NCBI GenBank assembly: GCA_947063485.1
Contig: CAMSSU010000012.1
Location: 1 to 43,144 of the forward strand
From: an uncultured Clostridia bacterium
Lineage (GTDB): Bacteria; Bacillota; Clostridia; Christensenellales; Christensenellaceae
DNA length: 43,144 nt
Direction of reading: 5' to 3'
Positions 1-7,354 of this stretch are shown in pieces; positions within the stretch are counted from its first letter, which is position 1, and the number at the start of each line of letters is the position of its first letter. A model generated the notes under the pieces. That model had not been told where the DNA came from, did not search any database, and saw only the letters and a program-made list of their open reading frames with translations. Position numbers and translations under genes: made by a program.

Positions 1-213
1 AGCCAAACAGATGAGAAGCAGCAGTTCTACCGCATAGATTTGGATGGGAAGAACCGGGAGATGATCTCTTCGGATTCGGCCATCGGCATCTGCACTGCGG
101 GGGACTACATCTATTTCCAGAATGGATACAAGAAGCAGGAGCTTTACCGCGTCTCCAAAGACAATAAGGTTTATGAGAACGCGACAGAGGTTTTGCAGCT
201 GAATAGAAAGTAA
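1..213 (+). CDS. C-terminal fragment of a DUF5050-type beta-propeller protein
   Basis: An open frame runs in from the left edge and ends with TAA at 211-213, giving the last 70 residues of a longer protein. Two units of the pattern aromatic-R-(I/V)-x-x-D/K-(G/N), as in YRIDLDGKN and LYRVSKDNK, flank the stretch DYIYFQN. This alternation is typical of the DUF5050 / low-density-lipoprotein-receptor-like propeller repeats of Clostridia surface proteins. A perfect terminator follows within 10 bases. The start, any signal peptide and the true length lie outside the window, so the role (probably extracytoplasmic binding) is inferred from family resemblance only. Confidence 0.7.
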   Translation, partial: SQTDEKQQFYRIDLDGKNREMISSDSAIGICTAGDYIYFQNGYKKQELYRVSKDNKVYENATEVLQLNRK

Positions 214-220
214 GAGGCTA

Positions 221-248
221 AAAAAGCCGGCCTAATGGCCGGCTTTTT
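221..248 (+). terminator. Intrinsic terminator after the DUF5050-type gene
   Basis: A perfect 12-bp stem (221-232 with 237-248) closes a TAAT loop. The stem core is GCCGGCC/GGCCGGC, and the 3' arm ends in a T5 run that continues as TTTTTATTT. The A5 on the 5' side makes it potentially active in both directions, but the minus-strand gene ends too far away to need it. Confidence 0.9.
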
Positions 249-390
249 TATTTCTGGAAAGAAAGCTGCGCTTGGGAGGGGGAATGAACTATTTCTCTGA
301 AGCGGCAAAGCAGAAAATCATACTAAGGGCGGAAAACTACGCAGCTTTATTAGACCTTGCTGCAAAGGCAAAGCTTTTGAGAAAGGCTGT

Positions 391-429
391 GCTCTTCTGC
401 GCGGCCAAACAGAGGCGGCGCAGAAGAGC
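391..429 (-). terminator. Hairpin downstream of the xre gene, possible weak terminator
   Basis: A perfect 12-bp inverted repeat, GCTCTTCTGCGC at 391-402 and its complement at 418-429, encloses a 15-base loop. On the minus strand it starts 6 bases after the xre stop codon, as expected for a terminator. The downstream side carries only a short T-rich stretch (CTTTCTC), so it is atypical and could instead protect the 3' end. From here to 250 I see no convincing gene. Confidence 0.5.
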
Positions 430-435
430 GGGGCG

Positions 436-795
436 TTACTTGCAGTACTTATCCATGCCGGGCTTTAGCAAAAGCACCAGCTGTTCAAAAAGACGAAGGA
501 CAAGCGTGCGGTGTTCTGGCTCCAGATGCTGCAAAATATCCAGTGCGTTCAGGATAAAGTTTGCCGCGAGCATCTCGGAAGGATCTTCGCAAGCCGCCAG
601 CAGAAGGGCAGGCGTAGTATGAAATGCGGCGGCAAGGCGCTCGATGGTTTCAAGCGTGGGATTTGCACGGGCATTCTCAATATCGCTCAGAACAGTTTTG
701 CTCATATTGATCTCGTCTGCAAAATCGAACTGAGAGAGCTTGCTTAGATTGCGGAGCCGTTTTGTGTTTTCTGCTAAGATTTGCTTTGTGTTCAT
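436..795 (-). CDS. Xre-family helix-turn-helix regulator, 119 aa
   Basis: This is a small DNA-binding protein. Residues about 4-60 form a Cro/C1-type HTH: NTKRLRNLSKLSQFDFAD followed by a recognition helix with SKTVLSDIENARANPTLETI. The C-terminal half (ILNALDILQHLEPEHRTLVLRL) looks like an alpha-helical dimerisation region, without a metallopeptidase or toxin motif. An ATG four codons upstream (807) is also in frame, but GGAGG lies inside that extension 5 bases before the ATG at 795, so 795 is chosen. The gene stands alone on the minus strand; a palindrome just upstream of the start suggests autoregulation. Its targets are unknown: the neighbouring EamA transporter gene, also on the minus strand, is one possibility. 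Confidence 0.85.
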   Translation of the reverse strand: MNTKQILAENTKRLRNLSKLSQFDFADEINMSKTVLSDIENARANPTLETIERLAAAFHTTPALLLAACEDPSEMLAANFILNALDILQHLEPEHRTLVLRLFEQLVLLLKPGMDKYCK

Positions 796-808
796 ATTTT
801 CCTCCATG

Positions 809-829
809 ATTTTCCAGTTTAGGGAAAAT
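809..829. promoter_or_regulatory. Inverted repeat upstream of xre, candidate operator
   Basis: ATTTTCC at 809-815 and GGAAAAT at 823-829 form a perfect 7-bp inverted repeat with a 7-base spacer, 14 to 34 bases upstream of the xre start codon. The spacing (about two half turns) suits a dimeric HTH protein, and Xre regulators commonly repress their own gene. I could not find a convincing -35/-10 pair beside it. The rest of 830-955 is AT-rich non-coding sequence with a small GCATCA/TGATGC repeat at 935-955. Confidence 0.4.
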
Positions 830-955
830 AAGAAATTTCACAAATTGCTATGACGAAAGCATCATACCAATATAACGTGCTATGCTCCTAAAAATGCCCT
901 AAAACCGCCTGAAACAGCGGATGAATTTTTTCTCGCATCACAAATGCAATGATGC

Positions 956-993
956 AAAAAGCAGGATACACGATGAGGTGATCCTGCTTTTTT
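956..993. terminator. Bidirectional terminator between xre and the EamA transporter gene
   Basis: AAAAAGCAGGAT (956-967) pairs perfectly with ATCCTGCTTTTT (981-992) around a 13-base loop. On the minus strand it sits 16 bases after the EamA-family stop codon and ends in T5, so it should stop transcription before xre. The plus-strand reading also ends in T6. Confidence 0.85.
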
Positions 994-1008
994 GAGAAAA
1001 GGGAAATG

Positions 1009-2007
1009 CTACTGCTGCTCGCCTTTGGGAGCACTTTCGGGATGTGCGCCGGGCTCTTCTTTGGCAGGAAGAGCGGCCTTTTTGCCCGTGGAATTGACGA
1101 AATAGATGCCGAGGCAGACGCAGAGCAGAGCCAAGGCGTTATTCCAGGTGAGAAAAGTTTCGCGCAGGAAGATGCCGGAGAGCACCGTCCCGAAAATGGG
1201 AGTGAGAAAGCTGTAGATGGAGACTTTGCCGGCCGGATTGTCCCGCAGTAAAAACAGCCAGAGCGTGAACGCGGCGGCAGAGATAAAGGCGGAATAGAGC
1301 AGAATGAGGATGCCCGAAGGCGTCACCTGCGGCAAAGCTCCTCCGCCAAGATAGCCCACGAGCAGAAGCAGCAGCCCGCCCGCAAGCAGTTGCCAACCCG
1401 TGAGTGAGACGGAATCGGCATCTGCCGGGATGCGTTTGCTGATGATGCTGCCGATGGCAAAGAACAGGGCGGAGAGCACCAGGAAGCCATCGCCCAGCAG
1501 GGAGAAGGAGAGCTCCAGGCTGCCCGAAGAGAGATTAACCAGCATGACGCCGGCGAACCCGACGATACAGCCCAGCAGTTTTTTTGGCGTGATTTTTTCG
1601 CCTTTGCAGAAGAAATGCGCCAGCAGGACCACGAAGATGACGTTGGTCGAGCTTAGGATTGCGCCTTTGACGCCAGTGGTATTGGCCAGGCCAATATAGT
1701 AGAAGATATATTGCAGGAAAGTCTGCACGCCGGCCAGCGAAACCATGCAGGGAAGCGCATTTTTCTTTGGGAACAGGAGTTTTTTATTTAGGACGATAGA
1801 GATGAGCAGCGTCATTACTCCGGCGATAGAGAAGCGGTATCCCGCGAAAACCAGCTTGGAGAAAGCGCCGCTTTGCTCCATATCGAAGAGCTGATATCCG
1901 ATTTTGACGCTGGGGAACGCGCTGCCCCAAAGCAGCGTGCAGATGACGGCGCAAAGAATGATATTGCGCTTTTTGGTAAAAAATGTGCCTGGTGCCTGAT
2001 TTTGCAT
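1009..2007 (-). CDS. EamA/DMT-family transporter, 332 aa
   Basis: This is an integral membrane protein of the drug/metabolite transporter superfamily. It has about ten hydrophobic segments arranged as two EamA repeats: the first begins with ILCAVICTLLWGSAFPSVKI, and the second begins near LLGDGFLVLSALFFAIGSIISK. The WGSAF motif and the late FLTPIFGTVLSG...ET pattern are typical of the family. The start at 2007 is set by AGAGG six bases upstream; the open frame extends much further but that part runs through the rpsB promoter and lacks family similarity. The C-terminal tail (after residue about 305) is short, polar and rich in E, P and A. Substrate is not predictable; family members export amino acids, metabolites or nucleotide derivatives. 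It is divergently transcribed from rpsB. Confidence 0.9.
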   Translation of the reverse strand: MQNQAPGTFFTKKRNIILCAVICTLLWGSAFPSVKIGYQLFDMEQSGAFSKLVFAGYRFSIAGVMTLLISIVLNKKLLFPKKNALPCMVSLAGVQTFLQYIFYYIGLANTTGVKGAILSSTNVIFVVLLAHFFCKGEKITPKKLLGCIVGFAGVMLVNLSSGSLELSFSLLGDGFLVLSALFFAIGSIISKRIPADADSVSLTGWQLLAGGLLLLLVGYLGGGALPQVTPSGILILLYSAFISAAAFTLWLFLLRDNPAGKVSIYSFLTPIFGTVLSGIFLRETFLTWNNALALLCVCLGIYFVNSTGKKAALPAKEEPGAHPESAPKGEQQ

Positions 2008-2148
2008 GATGATCCTCTCTTTCCAATTTCCGTACAAATCTTGACAGATTTTATGATAACATAATTTGAAAAAGAGCGGGCTGATTTTTGCGAAAAAAAG
2101 CAAAAAACAAAAGAGTTTGGCTTTGCGACGCTTTTTTGTGAAAAAGCA

Positions 2149-2178
2149 TTGCAAAGAAAAGGGGAAATATGGTATAAT
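2149..2178 (+). promoter_or_regulatory. Sigma-A promoter of rpsB-tsf
   Basis: TTGCAA (2149-2154), an 18-base spacer and TATAAT (2173-2178), with TGG before the -10 box giving an extended -10. The predicted start at about 2185 leaves a leader of roughly 90 bases before rpsB. The leader opens with a small imperfect hairpin (2188-2208) followed by T5, which could be an attenuator. Confidence 0.85.
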
Positions 2179-2275
2179 TGCCCCAATAACGCACTCATGC
2201 AGAGCGTTTTTCGTGTGCCTACGGGTGGGAAGGCGCGAAGAGGCATGGGGTGGGAAAACACAAGGAGGACAGAAA

Positions 2276-3082
2276 ATGTCAGTTATTTCTATGAAACAGC
2301 TACTCGAAGCAGGCGTGCACTTTGGCCACCAGACCAGAAGATGGAATCCCAAGATGAAGAAATATATCTTCACCGAGCGCAACGGGATTTACATCATCGA
2401 TCTGCAGAGAACCGTAAAGAAAGCCGAAGAAGCCTATATGTTCGTCCGCGAAATCGCAGAAGCCGGCAAGCCGATTCTGTTCGTCGGCACGAAGAAGCAG
2501 GCGCAGGAATCCGTGGAATTTGAGGCAAAGCGCTGCGGGCAGTATTATGTCGTCAACCGTTGGCTGGGCGGTATGCTCACCAACTTCAAAACGATCAAAA
2601 CCAGAATCAACCGCCTGGAAGAGATTGAGCGCCTGGAAGAGACGGGCGAGATCAACCTGCATCCTAAGAAGGAAATTCTCGGCATGATGCACGAGAAGGA
2701 GAAGCTCGAGGCGAACCTGGGCGGTATCCGCAACCTTTCCGAGATGCCGGGCGCGCTGTTCATCGTCGATCCGAGAAAAGAGCACATCGCTGTTGCAGAA
2801 GCCCGCGCACTGGGCATTCCGATTGTGGCTATCGTCGATACCAACTGCGACCCGGACGAGATTGATTACCCCATCCCGGGCAACGACGACGCTATCCGCG
2901 CCGTGAAGCTGATTGTCTCCAAGATGGCAGACGCCGTTCTGGAAGGCCGTCAGGGCGAGCAGATGGAAGACGTTGAGGCTCCGCAGGCTGAGATGAGCGA
3001 AGAGGAGCAGGAAGCTGCTGCCATCGAAGAGATCGCAGAGGAAGTTGCGGCTGAAGTGCAGGCTGCGGCAGAGCAGGAATAA
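2276..3082 (+). CDS. rpsB: 30S ribosomal protein S2
   Basis: This is a component of the small ribosomal subunit, assembled late with S1/S21-region proteins. The protein (268 aa) begins [20 protein letters not shown], the universal S2 opening with GVHFGHQ, followed by [10 protein letters not shown] and later [12 protein letters not shown] and [13 protein letters not shown]. The C-terminus carries an acidic Glu/Ala-rich tail of about 45 residues, a common variable extension. The ATG at 2276 is preceded by AAGGAGG; the open frame runs further upstream into the promoter, which excludes earlier starts. It is followed after 15 bases by tsf, the almost universal bacterial pair. Confidence 0.98.
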   Translation: MSVISMKQLLEAGVHFGHQTRRWNPKMKKYIFTERNGIYIIDLQRTVKKAEEAYMFVREIAEAGKPILFVGTKKQAQESVEFEAKRCGQYYVVNRWLGGMLTNFKTIKTRINRLEEIERLEETGEINLHPKKEILGMMHEKEKLEANLGGIRNLSEMPGALFIVDPRKEHIAVAEARALGIPIVAIVDTNCDPDEIDYPIPGNDDAIRAVKLIVSKMADAVLEGRQGEQMEDVEAPQAEMSEEEQEAAAIEEIAEEVAAEVQAAAEQE

Positions 3083-3097
3083 GTGAGGAGGAATACC

Positions 3098-3751
3098 ATG
3101 GGTATTACTGCAAGTGAGGTAAAAGAGCTGCGCGAGAAGACTGGCGCAGGCATGATGGATTGCAAGAAAGTGCTGACTGAAGCAAACGGCGATATGGAGA
3201 AGGCGATTGAGCTGCTGCGCGAAAAGGGCCTGGCGGCTGCCGTCAAGAAATCCAGCCGCATCGCAGCGGAAGGCGTTGTTGATTCCTATATTCATATGGG
3301 CGGAAAAATCGGCGTTTTGCTGGAAGTAAACTGCGAGACCGACTTTGTCGCCAAGACGGACGAATTCAAGGCGCTGGTCAAGGATATTGCGATGCAGATC
3401 GCTGCCGCAAACCCCAAATATCTGCGCAAAGAGGACGTGGATACCGCAGAGCTGGATAAGGAGAAGGAGATTCTCCGCGTGCAGGCGCTCAACGAGGGCA
3501 AGCCGGAGAAGATCGTCGATAAGATGGTCGAGGGCAGAATTCAGAAATATTTTAAGGAAGTCTGCCTGCTGGAGCAGCCGTTCGTTAAGGATCCCGATAA
3601 ATCCGTTCAGGATCTCGTAACCGAGAAGATCGCCAAGATCGGCGAGAACATTTCGGTTCGCCGCTTCGTCCGCTATGAGATGGGCGAGGGCCTCGAGAAG
3701 AGACAGGATAATTTCGTGGAAGAAGTTATGGCTCAGACGGGAAATAAGTAA
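3098..3751 (+). CDS. tsf: Elongation factor Ts, short form, 217 aa
   Basis: EF-Ts exchanges GDP for GTP on EF-Tu during translation elongation. The N-terminal UBA-like module shows [20 protein letters not shown] and [14 protein letters not shown]. The core motif [12 protein letters not shown], which contacts EF-Tu, is present. At 217 residues it is shorter than the roughly 280-residue E. coli protein, as in many Clostridia and Thermus-type EF-Ts. An in-frame GTG at 3083 would place the ribosome site inside the coding region; GAGGAGG precedes the ATG at 3098, so that start is used. A strong terminator follows at once. Confidence 0.97.
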   Translation: MGITASEVKELREKTGAGMMDCKKVLTEANGDMEKAIELLREKGLAAAVKKSSRIAAEGVVDSYIHMGGKIGVLLEVNCETDFVAKTDEFKALVKDIAMQIAAANPKYLRKEDVDTAELDKEKEILRVQALNEGKPEKIVDKMVEGRIQKYFKEVCLLEQPFVKDPDKSVQDLVTEKIAKIGENISVRRFVRYEMGEGLEKRQDNFVEEVMAQTGNK

Positions 3752-3761
3752 AAAAACCAAG

Positions 3762-3792
3762 AAGAGAACACGGCTTCGTGTTCTCTTTTTTT
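3762..3792 (+). terminator. Intrinsic terminator after tsf
   Basis: AAGAGAACACG (3762-3772) pairs with CGTGTTCTCTT (3777-3787) around GCTT, and a T-run extends to 3792. It ends only about 4 bases before the pyrH ribosome-binding site (AGGAGG), so pyrH must rely on read-through or on a promoter hidden inside tsf. Confidence 0.92.
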
Positions 3793-3810
3793 ATAGGAGG
3801 AAGAGAGCAG

Positions 3811-4512
3811 ATGGAGGCAAAGTACAAAAGAGTCATTCTGAAGATCAGCGGAGAGGCGCTTTCCAGCCCGGGAGAGAATATCGATTTTGATATTGTGGGC
3901 ATCGTCGCCAAGCAGGTAGCGGAAATTTCGGATATGGGCGTGGAAGTCTGCATTATTGTGGGCGGGGGCAATATCTGGCGCGGCCGCCAGGGCAAGCACA
4001 TGGACAGAGTTACGGCGGATCACATGGGCATGCTGGCGACGGTCATCAACTCGCTGGCCATTCAGGATGCGCTGGAGGCGATGGGCAAGCAGGTGCGCCT
4101 GCAGACGGCCATTGAGATGATCAAAATTGCGGAGCCGTTTATCCGCAGAAAGGCCGTTCGGCATTTGGAGAAGGGCAGAATCGTCATCTTTGCCTGCGGC
4201 ACGGGCAACCCCTATTTCACGACGGATACGGCCACGGCGCTGCGCGCGGCGGAGATGGAAGCGGATCTCATCCTGCTGGCCAAAAACGTGGACGGCGTTT
4301 ACGACAGCGACCCCAAAAAGAACCCGGATGCCAAGAAGTTTGACGAGATTTCCTATCTGGAAGTCATCTCCCGCGGGCTTCAGGCCATGGATACCACGGC
4401 TGTTACCCTCTGCATGGAAAACAACATCCCCATTCTGGCATTTGGCCTCAGCGAAAAAGAGAGCATCAAGCGCGCAGTTTTGGGCGAAAAAATGGGCACA
4501 CTAATCCGGTAG
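3811..4512 (+). CDS. pyrH: Uridylate kinase (UMP kinase)
   Basis: This enzyme phosphorylates UMP to UDP with ATP in pyrimidine nucleotide synthesis; it is a cytoplasmic hexamer of the amino-acid-kinase fold. The 233-aa protein has the opening [12 protein letters not shown], the glycine-rich VGGGNIWRG, the [10 protein letters not shown] segment, [17 protein letters not shown] and the late [13 protein letters not shown]. Length matches the family. The ATG at 3811 follows AGGAGG by 9 bases; the in-frame GTG at 3778 lies inside the tsf terminator and is rejected. No promoter is evident in the short gap. Confidence 0.97.
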   Translation: MEAKYKRVILKISGEALSSPGENIDFDIVGIVAKQVAEISDMGVEVCIIVGGGNIWRGRQGKHMDRVTADHMGMLATVINSLAIQDALEAMGKQVRLQTAIEMIKIAEPFIRRKAVRHLEKGRIVIFACGTGNPYFTTDTATALRAAEMEADLILLAKNVDGVYDSDPKKNPDAKKFDEISYLEVISRGLQAMDTTAVTLCMENNIPILAFGLSEKESIKRAVLGEKMGTLIR

Positions 4513-4523
4513 AGAAAAAAGGA

Positions 4524-4552
4524 TTGTCAAAAGCCGGGGCATCAAGTAAAAT
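4524..4552 (+). promoter_or_regulatory. Sigma-A promoter of the frr-uppS-cdsA unit
   Basis: TTGTCA (4524-4529), a 17-base spacer and TAAAAT (4547-4552) lie in the 77-base gap between pyrH and frr. The predicted start near 4559 gives a leader of about 30 bases before frr. Confidence 0.7.
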
Positions 4553-4589
4553 AAGGCTAAGCAAGCATAGATAGCGAGGAGGAAAAGAC

Positions 4590-5150
4590 ATGGCAAATCA
4601 TGAAGCGATTGATAAGGCGCAGGGCAAGATGGAAAAGACGATTGAGGCGCTGAAGAACGAATTTGTCAGCATTCGCGCAGGCCGGGCGAATGCGCAGCTT
4701 TTAAACAGAATTTCAGTCGATTATTATGGCACGCCCACGCCCATTCCCCAGGTTGGCAACGTGGCGACGCCCGAGCCGCGTATGCTCACCATTTCCCTTT
4801 GGGACAACAGCATGATGAAGGAAGTGGAGAAGGCGATCATCGCATCGGATCTTGGCATTACGCCTACGAACGACGGCAAGATCATCCGCCTGGTTTTCCC
4901 GGAGCCCACGGCCGAGCGCAGAAAAGAGCTGGTGAAAGTCGCGAAGAAAGTGGCGGAGGAATATAAACAGATTGTCCGCGCGCACAGAAGAGACGCCATC
5001 GAGGCGCTGCGCAAGGATAAGAAAGAGGGCAACCTGACGGAGGACGATCTCGCTTCGCTGGAAAAAGACGTTCAGGCTTTGACGGACAAATACGGCAAGA
5101 AGGTTGACGAGCTTTTGAAGGAAAAAGAAAACGAAATCATGGAGATTTAG
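4590..5150 (+). CDS. frr: Ribosome recycling factor
   Basis: This factor splits post-termination ribosomes together with EF-G. The 186-aa protein has the typical length and motifs: KNEFVSIRAGRANAQLLNRI, the hinge YGTPTPIPQVGNV, PEPRMLTISLWD, and the C-terminal helix with VRAHRRDAIEALRKDKKEG. GAGGAGG precedes the ATG. It ends 2 bases before the next small ORF, so the two are probably translationally linked. Confidence 0.98.
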   Translation: MANHEAIDKAQGKMEKTIEALKNEFVSIRAGRANAQLLNRISVDYYGTPTPIPQVGNVATPEPRMLTISLWDNSMMKEVEKAIIASDLGITPTNDGKIIRLVFPEPTAERRKELVKVAKKVAEEYKQIVRAHRRDAIEALRKDKKEGNLTEDDLASLEKDVQALTDKYGKKVDELLKEKENEIMEI

Positions 5151-5152
5151 TT

Positions 5153-5353
5153 TTGGAAACATCCCTGGATTTGCTGGGTTTGCCGCTGGCCCAGGCAGAG
5201 GAAATCGTCTCTGGCCTGGGCAAACGCGTCAAAACAGTGCAATATGAATCAAAACGAGGGCTGGAAGGCGCTGATGACTGGAGGGTGCTCCGCTGCCGCG
5301 AGCGGGATGGAGAAGTGGAACTGGTCGTCAGCGCATTTTTGACGCAGCTCTAG
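5153..5353 (+). CDS. Small PASTA-like protein between frr and uppS, 66 aa
   Basis: A short cytoplasmic-looking ORF begins with TTG two bases after the frr stop; GGAG lies 8 bases upstream inside the frr end. The sequence follows a PASTA-like pattern: LLGLPLAQAEEIVSGLG (turn, helix) then strands KTVQYE and WRVLRCRERDGEVELVVS. Full PASTA domains bind peptidoglycan on Ser/Thr kinases and PBPs, but here there is no signal peptide or membrane segment, so a wall role is doubtful. Tight packing (2 bases after frr, 8 bases before uppS) and continuous codon style argue it is real. I do not recognise a named family; function unknown. Confidence 0.7.
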   Translation: METSLDLLGLPLAQAEEIVSGLGKRVKTVQYESKRGLEGADDWRVLRCRERDGEVELVVSAFLTQL

Positions 5354-5361
5354 GAAGGCTT

Positions 5362-6093
5362 ATGGTAAAACAAGAGTTACTGGAGAAATATGGCCTATGC
5401 CGGGAGAGCATTCCCGGGCATGTCGCCATTATCATGGATGGAAACGGCAGATGGGCCAAGGCGCGGCATATGCCGCGGACATACGGGCACAAGAAGGGCG
5501 CAGAGCGCGTCAAGGAGATCGTGCGGCTGAGCTCGGATTTGGGCGTTAACACGTTGACGCTCTATGCTTTTTCCACCGAGAACTGGAAGCGGCCCAAAGA
5601 AGAGGTTGGCCTGCTCATGGGGTTGATTATCGAATATCTGCGCAAAGAGCTTCGGGAGCTATGGGAGGAGAACGTCCGTTTCTACTCGATTGGCGATCGG
5701 CAGACGCTGCCGAGTGAGGTGCGGGCGGTGATCGAGGAGTCCGAGACTGAGACAAAAGAGAATACAGGGCTGAACCTGGTCGTCGCCATCAATTATGGCG
5801 GGCAGGATGAGCTGGTGCAGGCGGCAAAGCGGCTGGCAGAGGATTTTAAGGCCGGCAAAACCGAGCTGAATCAGCAGGCTTTTGAGGATAGATTTTATAC
5901 GGCGGGGCTGCCGGCGGTGGATTACGTCATCCGCACCAGCGGCGAATTGCGCATGAGCAATTTCCTGCCCTATCAGGCGGCATATGCCGAGCTTTGCTTT
6001 ACGCAGACGCTTTGGCCGGATTTTGATGCGGAAAAATATGTGCAGGCGCTGCGGGAATACGCCGGGAGAAACCGGCGGTTTGGAGGAATCTGA
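5362..6093 (+). CDS. uppS: Isoprenyl transferase / undecaprenyl diphosphate synthase
   Basis: This cis-prenyltransferase condenses IPP onto farnesyl diphosphate to give undecaprenyl diphosphate, the lipid carrier for wall synthesis. The 243-aa protein carries the signature HVAIIMDGNGRWAK with the catalytic Asp, then GHKKGAERVKEI, LTLYAFSTENW, NYGGQDEL and the C-terminal DYVIRTSGELRMSNFLPYQ. ATG at 5362 follows GGAAGG. Its last base is the first base of the cdsA start (TGATG), a translational-coupling arrangement. Confidence 0.97.
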   Translation: MVKQELLEKYGLCRESIPGHVAIIMDGNGRWAKARHMPRTYGHKKGAERVKEIVRLSSDLGVNTLTLYAFSTENWKRPKEEVGLLMGLIIEYLRKELRELWEENVRFYSIGDRQTLPSEVRAVIEESETETKENTGLNLVVAINYGGQDELVQAAKRLAEDFKAGKTELNQQAFEDRFYTAGLPAVDYVIRTSGELRMSNFLPYQAAYAELCFTQTLWPDFDAEKYVQALREYAGRNRRFGGI

Positions 6094-6896
6094 TGTTTAT
6101 CACAAGGACGATCGTCGGCCTTTTGGCGGCGGGGCTGCTGCTGGGCATTGTGCTGCTGCACGGCGTTTATATTCAGGCGGCAGTGGTGATCGTGGCGCTG
6201 ATCATGGAATATGAGATGATAAGGACCATGAAGGCCAGCGGCAAAATCAAGCCGATTGCGCCGGTTTTATACGCCGTAACCCTGGCACTGCCCGTTTTGA
6301 CCTACTTCTTCTCGGATATTGGGGCAGTTTATGCGCTGGTTGGCGGGCTATTGGCGCTCTTCATTTGCGGGATCGCCTGCAAGCGCTATAATATGGAGAG
6401 CGTTTGCTACAGCGTATTTGCCATGTTTTATCCGCAGTTTCTCATGCTTTTCCTCTATAAGATGGTGCTGATTTCGGATGTGGCCAAAAGCCAGCTGATG
6501 ATTTTCACGGCATTTGCCGCAGCTGTCTGCGAGGATACGCTGGCTTACTACATTGGCAGGCTGTTTGGCCGGCACAAGCTTTGCCCCGAGATTAGCCCTA
6601 AAAAGACCATCGAGGGCGCGGCAGGCGGCCTGGCTGGCGGCATCATCGGGACGGTTGCGCTGGCGCTGATTTGGGGGCACCAGGGAATCGGCATTGGGTG
6701 GTATGTGCTGCTGGGGGCTGTCTTGGGCACGCTCTGCCAGTTTGGCGATTTGGCGGCTTCGCTCATCAAGCGGCAGTTTGGCGCCAAGGATTTTGGCAAC
6801 CTGCTTCCCGGGCACGGCGGGCTGATGGATCGGCTGGACAGCACGATTTTCATACTGCCGGTGGTCTGGCTCTTCTTCCATCTATTCGGGATGTAG
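6093..6896 (+). CDS. cdsA: Phosphatidate cytidylyltransferase
   Basis: CdsA makes CDP-diacylglycerol from phosphatidate and CTP, the entry to phospholipid synthesis, in the membrane. The 267-aa protein has about eight hydrophobic segments. It has the family signature near the C-terminus: SPKKTIEGAAGGLAGG, then GDLAASLIKRQFGAKDFGN and PGHGGLMDRLDS, with the metal-binding Asp residues present. GGAGG lies 6 bases before the overlapping ATG. It is followed by a strong terminator, so the frr-cdsA unit ends here. Confidence 0.96.
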   Translation: MFITRTIVGLLAAGLLLGIVLLHGVYIQAAVVIVALIMEYEMIRTMKASGKIKPIAPVLYAVTLALPVLTYFFSDIGAVYALVGGLLALFICGIACKRYNMESVCYSVFAMFYPQFLMLFLYKMVLISDVAKSQLMIFTAFAAAVCEDTLAYYIGRLFGRHKLCPEISPKKTIEGAAGGLAGGIIGTVALALIWGHQGIGIGWYVLLGAVLGTLCQFGDLAASLIKRQFGAKDFGNLLPGHGGLMDRLDSTIFILPVVWLFFHLFGM

Positions 6897-6905
6897 GAAG
6901 AGGAC

Positions 6906-6934
6906 GAAAAGAGCGCTGGTTTGCGCTCTTTTTC
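6906..6934 (+). terminator. Intrinsic terminator after cdsA
   Basis: AAAAGAGCGC (6907-6916) pairs perfectly with GCGCTCTTTT (6923-6932) around TGGTTT, with the T-run inside the 3' arm (T5 then C). It separates cdsA from the DUF4180 gene. Confidence 0.88.
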
Positions 6935-6962
6935 ATAATAGATAGAAAATGGAGAAATAGGA

Positions 6963-7331
6963 ATGACGACAAAGATAATCGGTGGGGTGGCGGTGATAGA
7001 GAGCAGGGAAGCGATCATCAAAGACGCCGCATCCGCCATCGATTTGATGATGACAGTGAAATATGAGACGGGATGCGACAAAATCGCCCTGAATAAAGAG
7101 GCGTTTGTCCCGGAATTTTTCATCCTCAGCACGCAGATTGCGGGGGAGATTTTGGAGAAGTTTATCACCTATCGGACTCGGCTGGCAATTTACGGAGATT
7201 TTTCCAGGTATACCAGTAAGCCGCTCAAAGATTTTATTTATGAGAGCAACCGTGGGAAGGATATTTTCTTTGTGGAAAGCCAGGAGCAGGCATTGCGGCG
7301 GCTGGGCGCAGAACAGTCTGCCGGAAAATGA
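6963..7331 (+). CDS. DUF4180 domain protein, 122 aa
   Basis: This is a small soluble protein of the DUF4180 family: TVKYETGCDKIALNKEA, then EILEKFITYRTRLAIYGDFS, and KPLKDFIYESNRGKDIFF, which together are the family hallmark over nearly the full length. Its biochemical function is not known; family members often sit near regulators or as accessory genes. ATG at 6963 has GGAGAAATAGG upstream. It sits between a terminator and dxr (23-base gap), so it is probably co-transcribed with dxr, but no clear promoter is visible in the short gap. It is not part of the usual cdsA-dxr neighbourhood, which suggests an insertion into the block. Confidence 0.88.
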   Translation: MTTKIIGGVAVIESREAIIKDAASAIDLMMTVKYETGCDKIALNKEAFVPEFFILSTQIAGEILEKFITYRTRLAIYGDFSRYTSKPLKDFIYESNRGKDIFFVESQEQALRRLGAEQSAGK

Positions 7332-7354
7332 CGCGATAGAATCGGAGAAAAAAC

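Noticed and set aside
284-622. Small plus-strand ORF starting MNYFSEAAKQKIIL with a purine-rich site upstream
   Set aside because: Its second half is antisense to the Xre gene and turns into low-complexity Arg/Ser sequence. The first 50 codons look plausible, but nothing supports a full protein; at most a remnant.
1009-2007. Xre regulator and EamA transporter as parts of a mobile element or toxin-antitoxin pair
   Set aside because: No integrase, transposase, attachment repeats or toxin partner can be seen; both look like ordinary accessory genes.
2008-2382. N-terminal extension of the EamA transporter frame
   Set aside because: The extension overlaps the rpsB promoter and coding start, lacks transporter-like sequence, and a good ribosome site supports the start at 2007.
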